Source: Alphaproteobacteria bacterium (lineage in GTDB: Bacteria > Pseudomonadota > Alphaproteobacteria > Rhizobiales > Xanthobacteraceae). From it: 39,895 nucleotides of DNA. The notes below the pieces were generated by a model that searched no databases, had not been told where the DNA came from, and was given only the letters and a program-made list of their open reading frames with translations. Made by a program: the position numbers and the translations under genes. Below, piece after piece: positions 25,362 through 34,006 of the stretch. The stretch's first letter is position 1, and each line of letters begins with the position of its first letter. The stretch is from contig WQYW01000029.1 in NCBI GenBank assembly GCA_009781045.1, positions 1 through 39,895 of the forward strand, given 5' to 3'.

Positions 25362-27029
25362 GCCTTGTCGGCGATCAGCTGCTTTCTGCGCGCCCTCACG
25401 GTTCGGGCGAGGGGGCGTGGACCGACACGCCGCTCTTTTGTAGCGTGTCCGGCGACCCGGGGAGCCCGGGGAGGCCGCAGAAATGACCCGCAACGCTATT
25501 TGTGATGCTTGCGCGCGCCTCTGTTACCCCGCCATCCACGCCTGTCGTTCCTGACCCCGTCATCGACAAGCGCCGGCTCGGCGCTCCGGTCCTGGCAAGA
25601 TACCGGCAGGCGGGAGAAATCCGGCAAGATGCGGAAACGACAGAGATCAGACAGGGGCCGTGCTTTGTGCCTTGGATGGCGCAGGCGGATCCCTGGATGC
25701 TCTTGTGACTGTTGCGCCGGGATCCTTCGTGGTCGCTGTGCCGGCTTGCGGTCCTTCCTGCGCATCTTGTGAAATCAGGAATATTTTCCGCAAGCCTCTT
25801 TGCCAAAGAGCGGCGGCCGCTGACAGCGCGCGCTGGAGGGCAGGGCCGCCGGGAGGATTGCCAGCCGCGCTGTGAGGGCCCGGTGCCTTTTGAGGCGATG
25901 GCGAGTGCACCAACCGAAAAGCCGATATCCTCGAGGGTGAACCCCGCCGCTGTGGCACTCGAGCGGCAAGCAGGCAGGGTCCCTGCCGCTTCAGGACCCT
26001 GGCGGGCTGACATGCGAGATGCACAGCAGCTCGGGGCGAATCGGGACGAACCGCGGCAGACAGCGCAATCGCGCAGTGACTGATTTTCTGTCCGCAGTTG
26101 CTGCGAAACCCTGTCGGTGCGGGGGCCTGTAGGCGCTGACCCTCGGGGGTAGCGCACAAGCTGTGACGGGCCAAAGCGCCAATGGCAGTCATGGCTGTGA
26201 CCGCAGCTGGCAGAAGCGATTCCGCGCAGGATGCGCCACCGAGACTCAAGGCTGCCCTTGCGGGCGCATCTTCAGGACAAGGATGCCGCGACAGTTGCGC
26301 CACCAGGTCCAGCTCTCCGCCGGCCGCATCGACACTCCCTGGGGGGGCGCGCGCAGACTGCGCGACACAACGCGAAACTGTCCAAATCTCACCGATCGCC
26401 ACCTGGATGACTGCCATGGCGCACAGGCTTGTTCGAATTCCGGCCAGATTGAGGCAGGCACTTCGGCGCCGGCAGCCCAGAGAGGGTTGGGAGGAGAAGC
26501 ACCAGGTGTGCCAGAAGCCTCAAGTGTAGCAGAAGCACCAAGTGTGGCAATTCCATGATCAAATCAGGGAAAGAATCCGATATCCGGCGTCAGAGGGGCT
26601 TTGTGTCTTTTCTGTGCAGGCGGCAGCAATCAGGAGTTGCTAGTTCTCCAACTTCAGGTTGTTAGATGGGCCTTCATCGGCTATGCGAGAGCGGCAGCTG
26701 TGGTGGATTTTACGACAAACGATTGATTGAGTTCATTGACTATTTCCCCAAAATCGCAAAAGAGTCAAACGAGGGAGGCAGATGGCTGTATTGACGACAA
26801 ACGGTCGATCAACGTGTTCCGTGAGCCGCAAGACGGCGGATTTGTGAGGGTCTGTTTCTGCCTGCACGAAATTCCGTATCGGCGGGAAAGGCAGCCTGGA
26901 ATCCTGGAAGCCGTAGCGTGAGGAAGTTTTCGGTTTTGAACAGACTGCCACAGCGAAGTGAAGATGAGCAAGCCGGCAAGGGCTGTTCATGCGGGCCAGT
27001 GAGGTGGCGGTGCGGGTGCGCGAGGTTGA
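25362..27029. other. Gene-poor, decayed stretch of about 1.7 kb
   Basis: Long frames exist on both strands (minus 25396-26157 and 25647-26417; plus 26163-26558), but they overlap each other. They are rich in Arg, Ser, Pro and Ala in the way of chance frames in GC-rich DNA, and no family was recognised. A three-unit 18-bp repeat lies at 26496-26549. AT content rises from about 26560 towards the TOTE-type gene. It may be remains of deleted or rearranged genes. Confidence 0.45.
26496..26549 (+). repeat. Three-unit 18-bp tandem repeat
   Basis: Units GAAGCACCAGGTGTGCCA, GAAGCCTCAAGTGTAGCA and GAAGCACCAAGTGTGGCA follow one another without gap. They lie in a stretch without a convincing gene. Confidence 0.85.
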
Positions 27030-28832
27030 ATGGTGTCTGATCGGGTCACGCCAATACTCCGTGATAGCTATCAGGGACGGTTCCGCGACGACGCCAACCC
27101 GCCTGCGAAGCCGGAATTTCGAAACGGATCCAGCAGAATCGATTCAGGGCGCGATCGGTCCCTCGACGATGGCGACCGCCGGGCTGTGATGGCGGCAATC
27201 AAACTAAGCGAAGACAATCAACCGGAGAAGGCTGTGCAGTCCTTCGCCAGGTTGTTTTCCAAGGGCGCGCTGACCACGCGCGACAAAGTCGGCTATGGCT
27301 GGGCGTTGCATCGAAGCATTGAGGCACTCCTTGATGTCGCTGGTCTGGGAAAGGTTTCTCCGGCAGCGATTGAAATAATACGGCAGCGTCTCAACACCTA
27401 CCTGGAACTCGGTATCTCCGAGCAGGGACGGCTGCAGAGCCTCATGCTCCGGCACGCTGTGGGGCTGGCCAAAGACAGACATCTGCGATTGCTGACCCTC
27501 CTGCGTCTCTGGGACGTCGAGCTGTTTCAGCCCGAGGACTTCCAGAACTCCGTGAACGACGATGGCAGGCAGGAATCCTGCCTGTTTGAAGCTGTGGTGC
27601 AGCAGCTTGGCAGGGAAGCGGCGCAGGCTGCGTCACCCGCTGAGCTGGAATATGTCCTGCCCTGTCTCGAGGATGGCTTGCGGTGGTTTCCTAACAACGA
27701 CTGGCTCAAGCTGAGCGTGGCGAAGCTCTTCCGCGGACTTGATCGCATCGATGAGGCACGAGGCCTGGCGCGAGACCTTACCCGGAGCAAGGCAGGGGAA
27801 TACTGGAGCTGGGAACTTGTCGGCGATCTCTACGACGACCTTTGCATAAAGAGGTCGTGCTATGCGAAGGCGCTGACCTGTCAGGTCCGTGAGGAACTCG
27901 TAACCAAGGTCCGGGTGAAATTTGCGGATCTGATCAAGGACGATTATCCGGGCGAGGCGAGGTCGGAGATCGAGCGCGTGATCGAAGGTGGGTTTCACGC
28001 AGGGCACCACGCGCTCCCGGAAGTCGACCACATGGCGCAAAGCGACTGGTACCAGAGAACTGCCGCGCTTCCGTCGGGGGCCGACTTCTACGACCGCCTC
28101 AAAGGCGATGCCGAAGAGTTGGTGTTTTCTGAACTGCCATGGACGGATGCGCAGCTGGGCGACGGGTTTGTGATCGAGGGGCGGGACGGGCGCAGGGATC
28201 AGTGGCGCCGGCGCATTTACCTCCGGGCGAGACCGGTTGCCATGGAGGTCAGCGTGGCATCCTGTCCCGACATCGAGTGTCTGCCGCCGGGTACAGCGGT
28301 CCGGGTGCAATTGGAAACGTCGACCAGTGAGAAGTGGAAGACGACGGTCCATCGTATTGAGCCACGTCCCGACGGTCGCCTTGATGACGTTTTCGCCGAA
28401 TGCGTCGGCATCATCGACAGCGTCAACGACGCCAAATCGCTTCTGCACTTCATTGCAGCCCGGGATATCGACGCGATGTTTCCGCTCGATGAATTCCCCG
28501 GCGTGGCGACGGTCGGCCAGACCGTTGTGGTCCGCGCGGCCAACCGCCACGCCCGCAATGGCGTGCGCACAAGGGCGTTGGCGGTCGCTCCGGCGTCGGG
28601 GCCACCGCCTGCGGCGGTCGCGAAATCCTTCAGTGACGATATCACGGTCACGAATGGCATGGGGTTCAGTTCGGCGGGGATTTTCCTGCCGCCGGGGATC
28701 GTCGCCGCCGCCGGGATTGCCGACGGCGACTGGGTTGAAGGTCTGGCCGTGATCAATTTCGATGCCAGGAAAGGCAGCTGGGGCTGGAAGGCGATCCGCG
28801 CAGAAATCGTGCCACGCCGGTCTCGGTGCTAA
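27030..28832 (+). CDS. TOTE conflict-system type protein: DUF7017-like helical region plus S1/CSD-like domains
   Basis: 600-residue protein. Residues about 50-330 are helical, TPR-like: VMAAIKLSEDNQPEKAVQSF, GYGWALHRSIEALL, and the strong signature EYWSWELVGDLYDDL with CYAKALTCQVREELVTKVR and FADLIKDDYPGEARSEIE, as I know it from DUF7017. Two beta-rich domains follow. The first is at about 390-460 (FVIEGRDGRRDQWRRRIYLR, MEVSVAS). The second is at about 455-530 (VGIIDSVNDAKSLLHFIAAR, DIDAMFPLDE, VGQTVVVRAANRHARNGVRT), with S1/cold-shock-like pattern. TOTE systems are predicted NTP-dependent conflict systems, and such proteins are thought to be nucleic-acid-sensing parts. No primase-helicase partner is in the window. 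Start: ATG 27030 with GAGG upstream; ATG 27189 is possible. Domain assignment is from memory of family patterns. Confidence 0.7.
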   Translation: MVSDRVTPILRDSYQGRFRDDANPPAKPEFRNGSSRIDSGRDRSLDDGDRRAVMAAIKLSEDNQPEKAVQSFARLFSKGALTTRDKVGYGWALHRSIEALLDVAGLGKVSPAAIEIIRQRLNTYLELGISEQGRLQSLMLRHAVGLAKDRHLRLLTLLRLWDVELFQPEDFQNSVNDDGRQESCLFEAVVQQLGREAAQAASPAELEYVLPCLEDGLRWFPNNDWLKLSVAKLFRGLDRIDEARGLARDLTRSKAGEYWSWELVGDLYDDLCIKRSCYAKALTCQVREELVTKVRVKFADLIKDDYPGEARSEIERVIEGGFHAGHHALPEVDHMAQSDWYQRTAALPSGADFYDRLKGDAEELVFSELPWTDAQLGDGFVIEGRDGRRDQWRRRIYLRARPVAMEVSVASCPDIECLPPGTAVRVQLETSTSEKWKTTVHRIEPRPDGRLDDVFAECVGIIDSVNDAKSLLHFIAARDIDAMFPLDEFPGVATVGQTVVVRAANRHARNGVRTRALAVAPASGPPPAAVAKSFSDDITVTNGMGFSSAGIFLPPGIVAAAGIADGDWVEGLAVINFDARKGSWGWKAIRAEIVPRRSRC

Positions 28833-29042
28833 CGCCAGGCTTGGTTATCGCGTTCCGGACCGGGCAGGAGCGTTCCGGAGGCACCTCGCGAGCGGGACTC
28901 GCACGGCCGGCAGTGTCGTCCGCCATCCTTGTTCGCTACGGGAAAAACAGGCGTTTCCGTCAGCCTCATTTTCCTTGTCCCTGGAGGCCATTTGAGCATC
29001 AACTATTGTGTCGCGGCACATATTTAATCTCCACTGGCGCCC

Positions 29043-29648
29043 TCAGAGAACCTCATCGAGCACCTCCTTTCCGGCACCCTGCAAGGCACGCTTCACGCTG
29101 GTGTGAGGATAAGGTCGACCAGGTTTCGGATAAGTTTCTGCATAAGCCTGGGCTGCCTCGACTTGCTGACGTAAAAGCGAAGGATAATCTTCGAGGATCT
29201 GTTCAACGGAGGCCCCGCCTCCAAGCAGCGCCGAGATCCTATGGACTTCGACAGATGTGCCCGACAGCACCGGTTCGCCATCGGCACGAAACTCCACGGC
29301 GTTGGCGAGCACGGAGAGATCGGTCGTGCGCTGCTCGAGTTCCTCGATCAGATCGCGGAGTGCGATCCGGAACCGCCCGAACTGAACTTCGCCATTCTGC
29401 TCGACCGGAGACTGCTGGAGCGCTTCATAGAATTCCCATCGAGCTTTTGGTGTCAGATGGTCACGCAGCGCCCTTGCGGCATAGAGAAAGAAAAGATCGC
29501 GCCACTCAATCGCGCGCACTGAACCACCGCCGCGAGGAAGCCGCAGCGGGCGAACAGGCCCGGCATCCAGCGCCTTTTTTACAGTCCGGAGAGGCTCGCC
29601 CAGCACAAACGCGGCTTCGGCAGCGGTGAATTGGGAGGTGCGCGTCAT
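29043..29648 (-). CDS. DUF433 antitoxin with N-terminal helix-turn-helix, no toxin beside it
   Basis: 201 residues. The N-terminus has a MerR-like helix-turn-helix (TAAEAAFVLGEPLRTVKKAL). The C-terminus has a DUF433 domain (PVLSGTSVEVHRISALLGGG, ASVEQILEDYPSLLRQQV, AAQAYAETYP). DUF433 antitoxins are normally followed by a PIN-like DUF5615 toxin gene. Downstream, below 29043, no such frame exists, so this is an orphan unless a toxin lies elsewhere. It may act as a repressor or as protection against external toxins. ATG at 29648 has a perfect AGGAGGT ribosome site. Confidence 0.82.
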   Translation of the reverse strand: MTRTSQFTAAEAAFVLGEPLRTVKKALDAGPVRPLRLPRGGGSVRAIEWRDLFFLYAARALRDHLTPKARWEFYEALQQSPVEQNGEVQFGRFRIALRDLIEELEQRTTDLSVLANAVEFRADGEPVLSGTSVEVHRISALLGGGASVEQILEDYPSLLRQQVEAAQAYAETYPKPGRPYPHTSVKRALQGAGKEVLDEVL

Positions 29649-29670
29649 GGATACCTCCTAATGCAACCTC

Positions 29671-29700
29671 TTTAATGGGGTCGCATTGTCGGGAAGTCAA
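29671..29700 (-). promoter_or_regulatory. Probable promoter of the DUF433 gene
   Basis: On the minus strand TTGACT (29700-29695) is followed after 17-18 bases by CATTAAA as a -10 like element, upstream of AGGAGGT and the ATG at 29648. Confidence 0.4.
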
Positions 29701-29759
29701 GAATTACTCAAATTTGGGATTGACGAACCATTCTTCATGGGTATTTTGCCCCGCAATAT

Positions 29760-29774
29760 GTTCGTATTATGTTC
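29760..29774 (+). promoter_or_regulatory. LexA-box-like direct repeat GTTC-N7-GTTC
   Basis: GTTC GTATTAT GTTC matches the alphaproteobacterial SOS box. It sits about 110 bases upstream of the DUF433 start. About one such match is expected by chance in a window of this size on two strands. Confidence 0.25.
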
Positions 29775-30319
29775 ATGATATGTTATGTTGAGTTCTTCTT
29801 TGATCAAAGTGCCGACTTCCCAGGTTCCAGGTTTTCCTCCAGCGGCGTCGTGCAGGTTGTTCCAGTGGGCTTTGAGGGGCGATTGCCGATCTATGGCGTG
29901 CCACCGGGGTGGCCTTGGGGGGTGAGCTGGGTCGCCGTTTCTCTCGCCGCGACGACGCACATCCTTGGCTGTGATGCGCGGCACCGGCCTTGGGGTTAGG
30001 ACCACACCCCGGGGCGCAGGGGAAAGGCGCGGCACGCGGTGCGCCTTTCAATCAGGGAACCGGGCCAAAACAGACGAATCGCCGCAGCCCAGTGTCATGA
30101 TCTTGTTCGGCTCCCCCCTTTCGAAGTTGCTCAGCCCATCAGGTGGGCAACGCGGGCACCCCCTCAAGGCCGGATCGGAACGGGGCGATTTTCGTGCCCT
30201 TTTCCGGAAAATGGAAAGAACATGGCACCGATTGAGGGTGTGACATCACGCCGAGCCGGCTTTCGTTCACGAAGGGGGGCGGCGGGCACGCCATTGGGCC
30301 GGTGGGGAACTCCGAAGCG
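29775..30319. other. Gene-poor stretch of about 550 bases
   Basis: No frame looks coding. A minus-strand frame of 112 residues (29697-30035) is rich in Arg and Pro and crosses the LexA-like box. A hairpin AAAGGCGC/GCGCCTTT lies at 30023-30048. It contains nothing else that I recognise. Confidence 0.4.
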
Positions 30320-31840
30320 TCACTGGCGCAGCTGTTTCTTGTCGATCTTGCCGACCGTGGTCTTGGGCAGGGAGGCTACGAACATAACGCGGCGTGGTAC
30401 TTTGTAGGGCGCCATGTGTTCGCGGCAATAGGCCCGGATATCTTCGCCGGTGAGTTCGGCCCCGGGTTTCAGCACGATGACCGCCTTGACGGATTCGCCC
30501 TGGTAGTCGTCGGGCTCGCCGATCACCGCGGCCTCGAGGACGTCGGGATGCTTGTAAAGGACCTCCTCGATCGCACGGGGATAGACGTTGAATCCGGACA
30601 CCAGCACCATGTCCTTCTTGCGGTCGGAGATGAAGAGATAGCCGTCTTCGTCGATATGCCCGATATCGGAGGTATAGAACCAGCCGTCGCGCAGCACGGT
30701 GGCGGTGGCATCGGGGCGACCGCGATAGCCGACCATGACCTGGGGGCCACGGCAGCGGATTTCGCCGGTTTCGCCCTGTGCCAGCACGGTCTTGCCGTCG
30801 ATGGCGTCGACGATCTGGATTTCGTCGGCCATTTTCAGGCCCACCGAGCGCGGTTTATGGACGCCGATCAGGGGGTTGAAGGAGAGGCCGCCGAAGGTTT
30901 CGGTCAGGCCGTAGCCTTCGAGCACGGGGGCGCTGGTGGTTGCCTCCCAGCGGCGCAGGGTTTCCTCAGGCAGCGGCGATCCCCCGGAGAGGCTTGCAGT
31001 GAGATGGGGGAAGTGCCGGCGGCTCATGCTCTCATGGGCCAGCATGCCGACGAACTGGGTGGGCCCGCCCGCCAGAATGGTGATGTTTTCGCTCTCAAGC
31101 AGATCGAGGGTGGCCTCGGCGCTGTAACGGGACACGATCACCATCGTGCCGGCGGAGAGCAGCATGTTGTACATCGCGACTTCGAGCGAGTAGCAGTGGC
31201 ACAGTGGTGCCACGCAGAGCAGTCGCTCCTTGCCCTTGCGCGTCTGTACCAGTCGGTTGAGCCGCGCCACCCCGGCGACGCCGGTGGCGTGGGTGAGGTC
31301 GACTCCTTTGGAGAGACCGGTGGTGCCGCCAGTGTAAAGCAGCAGTCCGAGGTCACTGGCTTTGGGCAGCCAGTCGGGTTCGATCGTGAGCGGCTCGTTC
31401 CTCCAGCGCAGCAGGCCCTTTGCGTCCCCTGGTGTGACGCCGAGCAGATAGGGCACTTTGAGGCGTTCTGCTACCGGAGCAACGATTCTGGCGAGGGCGT
31501 TGTCATAGACCACCGCAGTGGCGTCCATGTCCTCAAGCAGCGGGGTGATCTCATCGCTGGTGAACAGTGCATTGATCAGGCCGACCTGGGCACCGGCGGC
31601 GTGCCCGCCCAATAGTGCAATGCAAAATTCGATGGAATTGCCGAAGATCGCGGCAACACGCTTGCCTTTCGCGCCGTTGGCCCGAAGCTCACGGGCAAAA
31701 CCGGCGATGCAGTGGGCGAATTCGCCATAAGTCAGTCGCACGTCACCGCAGACCAGTGCCTCCCTCTCGGGCGCAGCTTGCGCCGCAGCGACCACCATAT
31801 GCAGCACGCTCGGGAAATCGGATTCAGGGTTCGAAGTCAT
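30320..31840 (-). CDS. Acyl-CoA synthetase (AMP-forming), long-chain fatty acid-CoA ligase type
   Basis: 506-residue class I adenylate-forming enzyme: acid plus ATP gives acyl-AMP, then acyl-CoA. Motifs: P-loop LLYTGGTTGLSKGVDLTH at residues 167-184, A5 region EGYGLTETFGG, A7 YTSDIG with IDEDGYLFI, A8 hinge DRKKDMVLVSGFNVYPRAIE, and the catalytic Lys at about 498 in PKTTVGKIDKKQLR. Length and the FNVYP hinge fit fatty-acyl or aryl acid ligases; substrate not determinable. ATG at 31840. The 80 bases upstream contain a TTGCAAAATATTGCA-type inverted repeat, a likely operator. It stands alone, apart from the other acyl-CoA genes in the window. Confidence 0.93.
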   Translation of the reverse strand: MTSNPESDFPSVLHMVVAAAQAAPEREALVCGDVRLTYGEFAHCIAGFARELRANGAKGKRVAAIFGNSIEFCIALLGGHAAGAQVGLINALFTSDEITPLLEDMDATAVVYDNALARIVAPVAERLKVPYLLGVTPGDAKGLLRWRNEPLTIEPDWLPKASDLGLLLYTGGTTGLSKGVDLTHATGVAGVARLNRLVQTRKGKERLLCVAPLCHCYSLEVAMYNMLLSAGTMVIVSRYSAEATLDLLESENITILAGGPTQFVGMLAHESMSRRHFPHLTASLSGGSPLPEETLRRWEATTSAPVLEGYGLTETFGGLSFNPLIGVHKPRSVGLKMADEIQIVDAIDGKTVLAQGETGEIRCRGPQVMVGYRGRPDATATVLRDGWFYTSDIGHIDEDGYLFISDRKKDMVLVSGFNVYPRAIEEVLYKHPDVLEAAVIGEPDDYQGESVKAVIVLKPGAELTGEDIRAYCREHMAPYKVPRRVMFVASLPKTTVGKIDKKQLRQ

Positions 31841-31881
31841 GCTCGGTAAACCTCATCTGGCACGCTGCCAGGTCTCTCACA

Positions 31882-31911
31882 TTGCAAAATATTGCATCGC
31901 GAAGTTTTGCA
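31882..31911 (-). promoter_or_regulatory. Inverted-repeat operator candidate before the acyl-CoA synthetase gene
   Basis: TTGCAAAATATTGCA (31882-31896) is nearly self-complementary, and TTTTGCA follows at 31905-31911, giving three GCAA/TTGC-type half sites. ACGCTGCCA is repeated directly on either side (31862 and 31911). It lies 42-71 bases from the start codon, as expected for a repressor of fatty-acid catabolism; the regulator is unknown. Confidence 0.45.
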
Positions 31912-32707
31912 CGCTGCCACGCCTTGGGTGAATATTTCCGTTTCTTTTTGGAGATCCGCAGGAACGGTTTCTACGAACTGTAAGCCTGTGCGGCGGAGGT
32001 TTCAATCAGTGATCGACCATGGTGGTCATCTGGTTACCAGGCCCGCGCCCCTGTCTGACGGCGTGCGACCTCCGGCGCCAAGACCGTTTCCAGAGCCAAG
32101 ACTGTTTCCAGAGTCAGGACCTCTTCCACAGCCGGAGTGTGGCGTGGAGGGATTGAGGCTGTGATGGACACTGCGTCGCAAGAGGTCGCCCGAAGGCGTC
32201 GGCTTCGACAAAACAGCCGCGGTTGAGAGCCCCAGGACGGCATCGCGCTCCAGTTGCACACCAGTTCGATGGCAGGTAACTGCCCAGGTCGGACGAGGCG
32301 GCTCGCACTCGGCTCGAAATCCAGGAAAAATTGCTTTTGCCCAACCAGGGATGGTCAGCGATTTGCCACGAAACACCTGGAAAGGCGGCCGGGCCTTGAG
32401 GCCTTGAGCCTCGACAGCATCGATGAAGAGGCATGGTCAGTCGTTCCAGCAATGGAACGTGGGAGGAAACGATGGCAGGGAGCAACCAGCTTCCCCATCA
32501 CCCCTGGCTGGCAGATGCGAATGCGCCTGGTCAGGGCTCTCGCGCCTCAGGAGCGCCAGCCCCGGGACGGCCCAAGCCCCGGGACTACGTCGCGCTCCAT
32601 GGCGGTGTCTCAGTGCTTCCGGCACAGGCGTGGTGGCTTGAGCGGAACCGATGGTCTCTGCTCACCATGGGCCGATACCATCACGCCAGGCTGGTGGCCC
32701 TGCGTGG
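31912..32707. other. Gene-poor stretch of about 800 bases
   Basis: No frame on either strand looks like a gene. It contains a three-unit 18-bp repeat at 32078-32131 and several short GC-rich repeats near 32540-32600 (CCCCGGGAC twice). Like the 25.4-27.0 kb stretch it may be decayed sequence. Confidence 0.4.
32078..32131 (+). repeat. Three-unit 18-bp tandem repeat
   Basis: CCAAGACCGTTTCCAGAG, CCAAGACTGTTTCCAGAG and the more diverged TCAGGACCTCTTCCACAG follow one another without gap. Different in sequence from the 18-bp repeat at 26496 but the same period and copy number. Confidence 0.85.
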
Positions 32708-33850
32708 TCAGGCGGCGCCTTGCGGCAGCGGGTCGCCGCGCTTGATATCGTCGATCAGGACCTTGGCAATTGCCGTCAGCGGCAGCGCCAGGGCCAGACC
32801 CCAGATGCCGAAGATGACCCCGAGCAGGATCTGGAAGGCGAACAGGGTGGCGGTCGGGATATCGAGTGCCTGGCGCTGCAGCACGGGCGTCAGCACATAG
32901 CTTTCGAGGGCGTGCACCGCGTAAATCAGGAAGAAGGCGCTGATCGCCGGGACCCAGCCGGAAGCGAGGCTTGCCAGCACGACAATGGCACCACCGATGA
33001 TGGTGCCGATTCTCGGGATGAAGGCAAGCAGGCCGGTCTGCAGGCCGAGGATGAATGCCGCGGGCACGCCGATGACGGCAAGGCCGATCCAGGTCAGGGT
33101 GCCAACGGCGAACATGACCACGGTCTGTGCCAGAAGCCAGCGCTCCAGGGTCTGGCTGATGTCGTTGATGATGCGGGTGAGGCGGGCCCGATGTCGGGCG
33201 GGTGCGAGGTAGATGGCGCCGCTGTGATAGAGTTCCGGCTGCGCTGCGAAAGCGATGCCTAAGAACAGAACGACGAAGAAATTGCCGACCACGCTGACGG
33301 CGCCGACCAGCAGATTGACGGTCTGGCTGATGATGGCCCCGCTGTTGGAGGCCAATGCGCTGGCACTGGGAAGGGAGGAGCGCGCACTGGTTGCCGTGGC
33401 GGAGGGTGCTGTGGGGATGGCGGCGGCGGCGTCGCTGCCGCCGATGGCGAAGAAACCGGTGTCGATGCCGTGGTGATCAAGAAAGGCTTTGAGGTTGGCG
33501 AGCTGGGACTTGATGGTCTCGCTGAGGGCCGAGGCCTGGTCGACGATGGTGGCGCCACCAAGATAGCCGACGCCGACCAGCAGCACCGCCAGCACCAGGC
33601 AGACGATCACCAGGCGCAGCGTATGCGGCAGGCGGATGACACGCCCCAGGGCCTTGGTGAGGGCGTTGAGGGCGATGCCGAGCAGGATGCCGGTGAAGAT
33701 CAGGAGCAGGGTGGTGGCGAAATGCCAGGACACCAGCAGGAGACCTGCGACCACCACGACGGTACTGCCACCGACCGCGATGGCCCAGGCCTGATCAGCG
33801 CGGGGGGTGTTGCCGGAACTGGTGGAACTATTGTTACCCAGAACTGTCAC
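32708..33850 (-). CDS. AI-2E family transporter (PerM/TqsA type)
   Basis: Inner-membrane protein of the AI-2E/YhhQ-like permease family, about 380 residues. Members export autoinducer-2 or act as Na+/H+ antiporters, so the substrate is not predictable. Membrane segments: AIAVGGSTVVVVAGLLLVSW, FATTLLLIFTGILLGIAL, LRLVIVCLVLAVLLVGVGYL, a long amphipathic part, NFFVVLFLGIAF, and a C-terminal block (TVVMFAVGTLTWIGLAVIGV, FIPRIGTIIGGAIVVLASLA, FGIWGLALALPLTAIAKVLI) with the family's P-x-I/V-G-x-I motif. An ATG at 33913 is in frame but lies in a hairpin. The GTG at 33850 has AAGGA 9 bases upstream and is preferred. An Ala/Ser/Thr-rich loop (about residues 145-180 of the longer frame) is unusual. 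Confidence 0.88.
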   Translation of the reverse strand: MTVLGNNSSTSSGNTPRADQAWAIAVGGSTVVVVAGLLLVSWHFATTLLLIFTGILLGIALNALTKALGRVIRLPHTLRLVIVCLVLAVLLVGVGYLGGATIVDQASALSETIKSQLANLKAFLDHHGIDTGFFAIGGSDAAAAIPTAPSATATSARSSLPSASALASNSGAIISQTVNLLVGAVSVVGNFFVVLFLGIAFAAQPELYHSGAIYLAPARHRARLTRIINDISQTLERWLLAQTVVMFAVGTLTWIGLAVIGVPAAFILGLQTGLLAFIPRIGTIIGGAIVVLASLASGWVPAISAFFLIYAVHALESYVLTPVLQRQALDIPTATLFAFQILLGVIFGIWGLALALPLTAIAKVLIDDIKRGDPLPQGAA

Positions 33851-33885
33851 GTCTGTCGTCCTTACATGGCCTTGGCGGGGGTTCT

Positions 33886-33911
33886 GCCCGGTTTTCACAG
33901 GAAAACCCGGC
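33886..33911. repeat. 11-bp inverted repeat, hairpin upstream of the transporter gene
   Basis: GCCCGGTTTTC (33886-33896) and GAAAACCCGGC (33901-33911), loop ACAG, one mismatch. It lies in the divergent region between the transporter and the PuuD-like gene. Confidence 0.6.
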
Positions 33912-34006
33912 ATGGATCAAGTCGGATGACGCTGTCGGGATGCTTGAATTTGCCCTGACCGGCTGGCATTCATGCGCCAAATCAAACGCTTGCTCAGGAA
34001 CTGACG

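Noticed and set aside
25396..26417. Two overlapping minus-strand frames of about 250 residues
   Set aside because: They overlap in different frames, have chance-like composition and show no motif.
26425..26450. tRNA T-loop-like GTTCGAAT
   Set aside because: No matching T stem, anticodon arm or acceptor stem could be built around it.
30023..30048. Hairpin AAAGGCGC/GCGCCTTT as a terminator
   Set aside because: No gene ends nearby and no T tract follows on either strand.
30302..31615. 437-residue plus-strand frame
   Set aside because: Antisense to the acyl-CoA synthetase gene; length arises from GC-rich codon structure.
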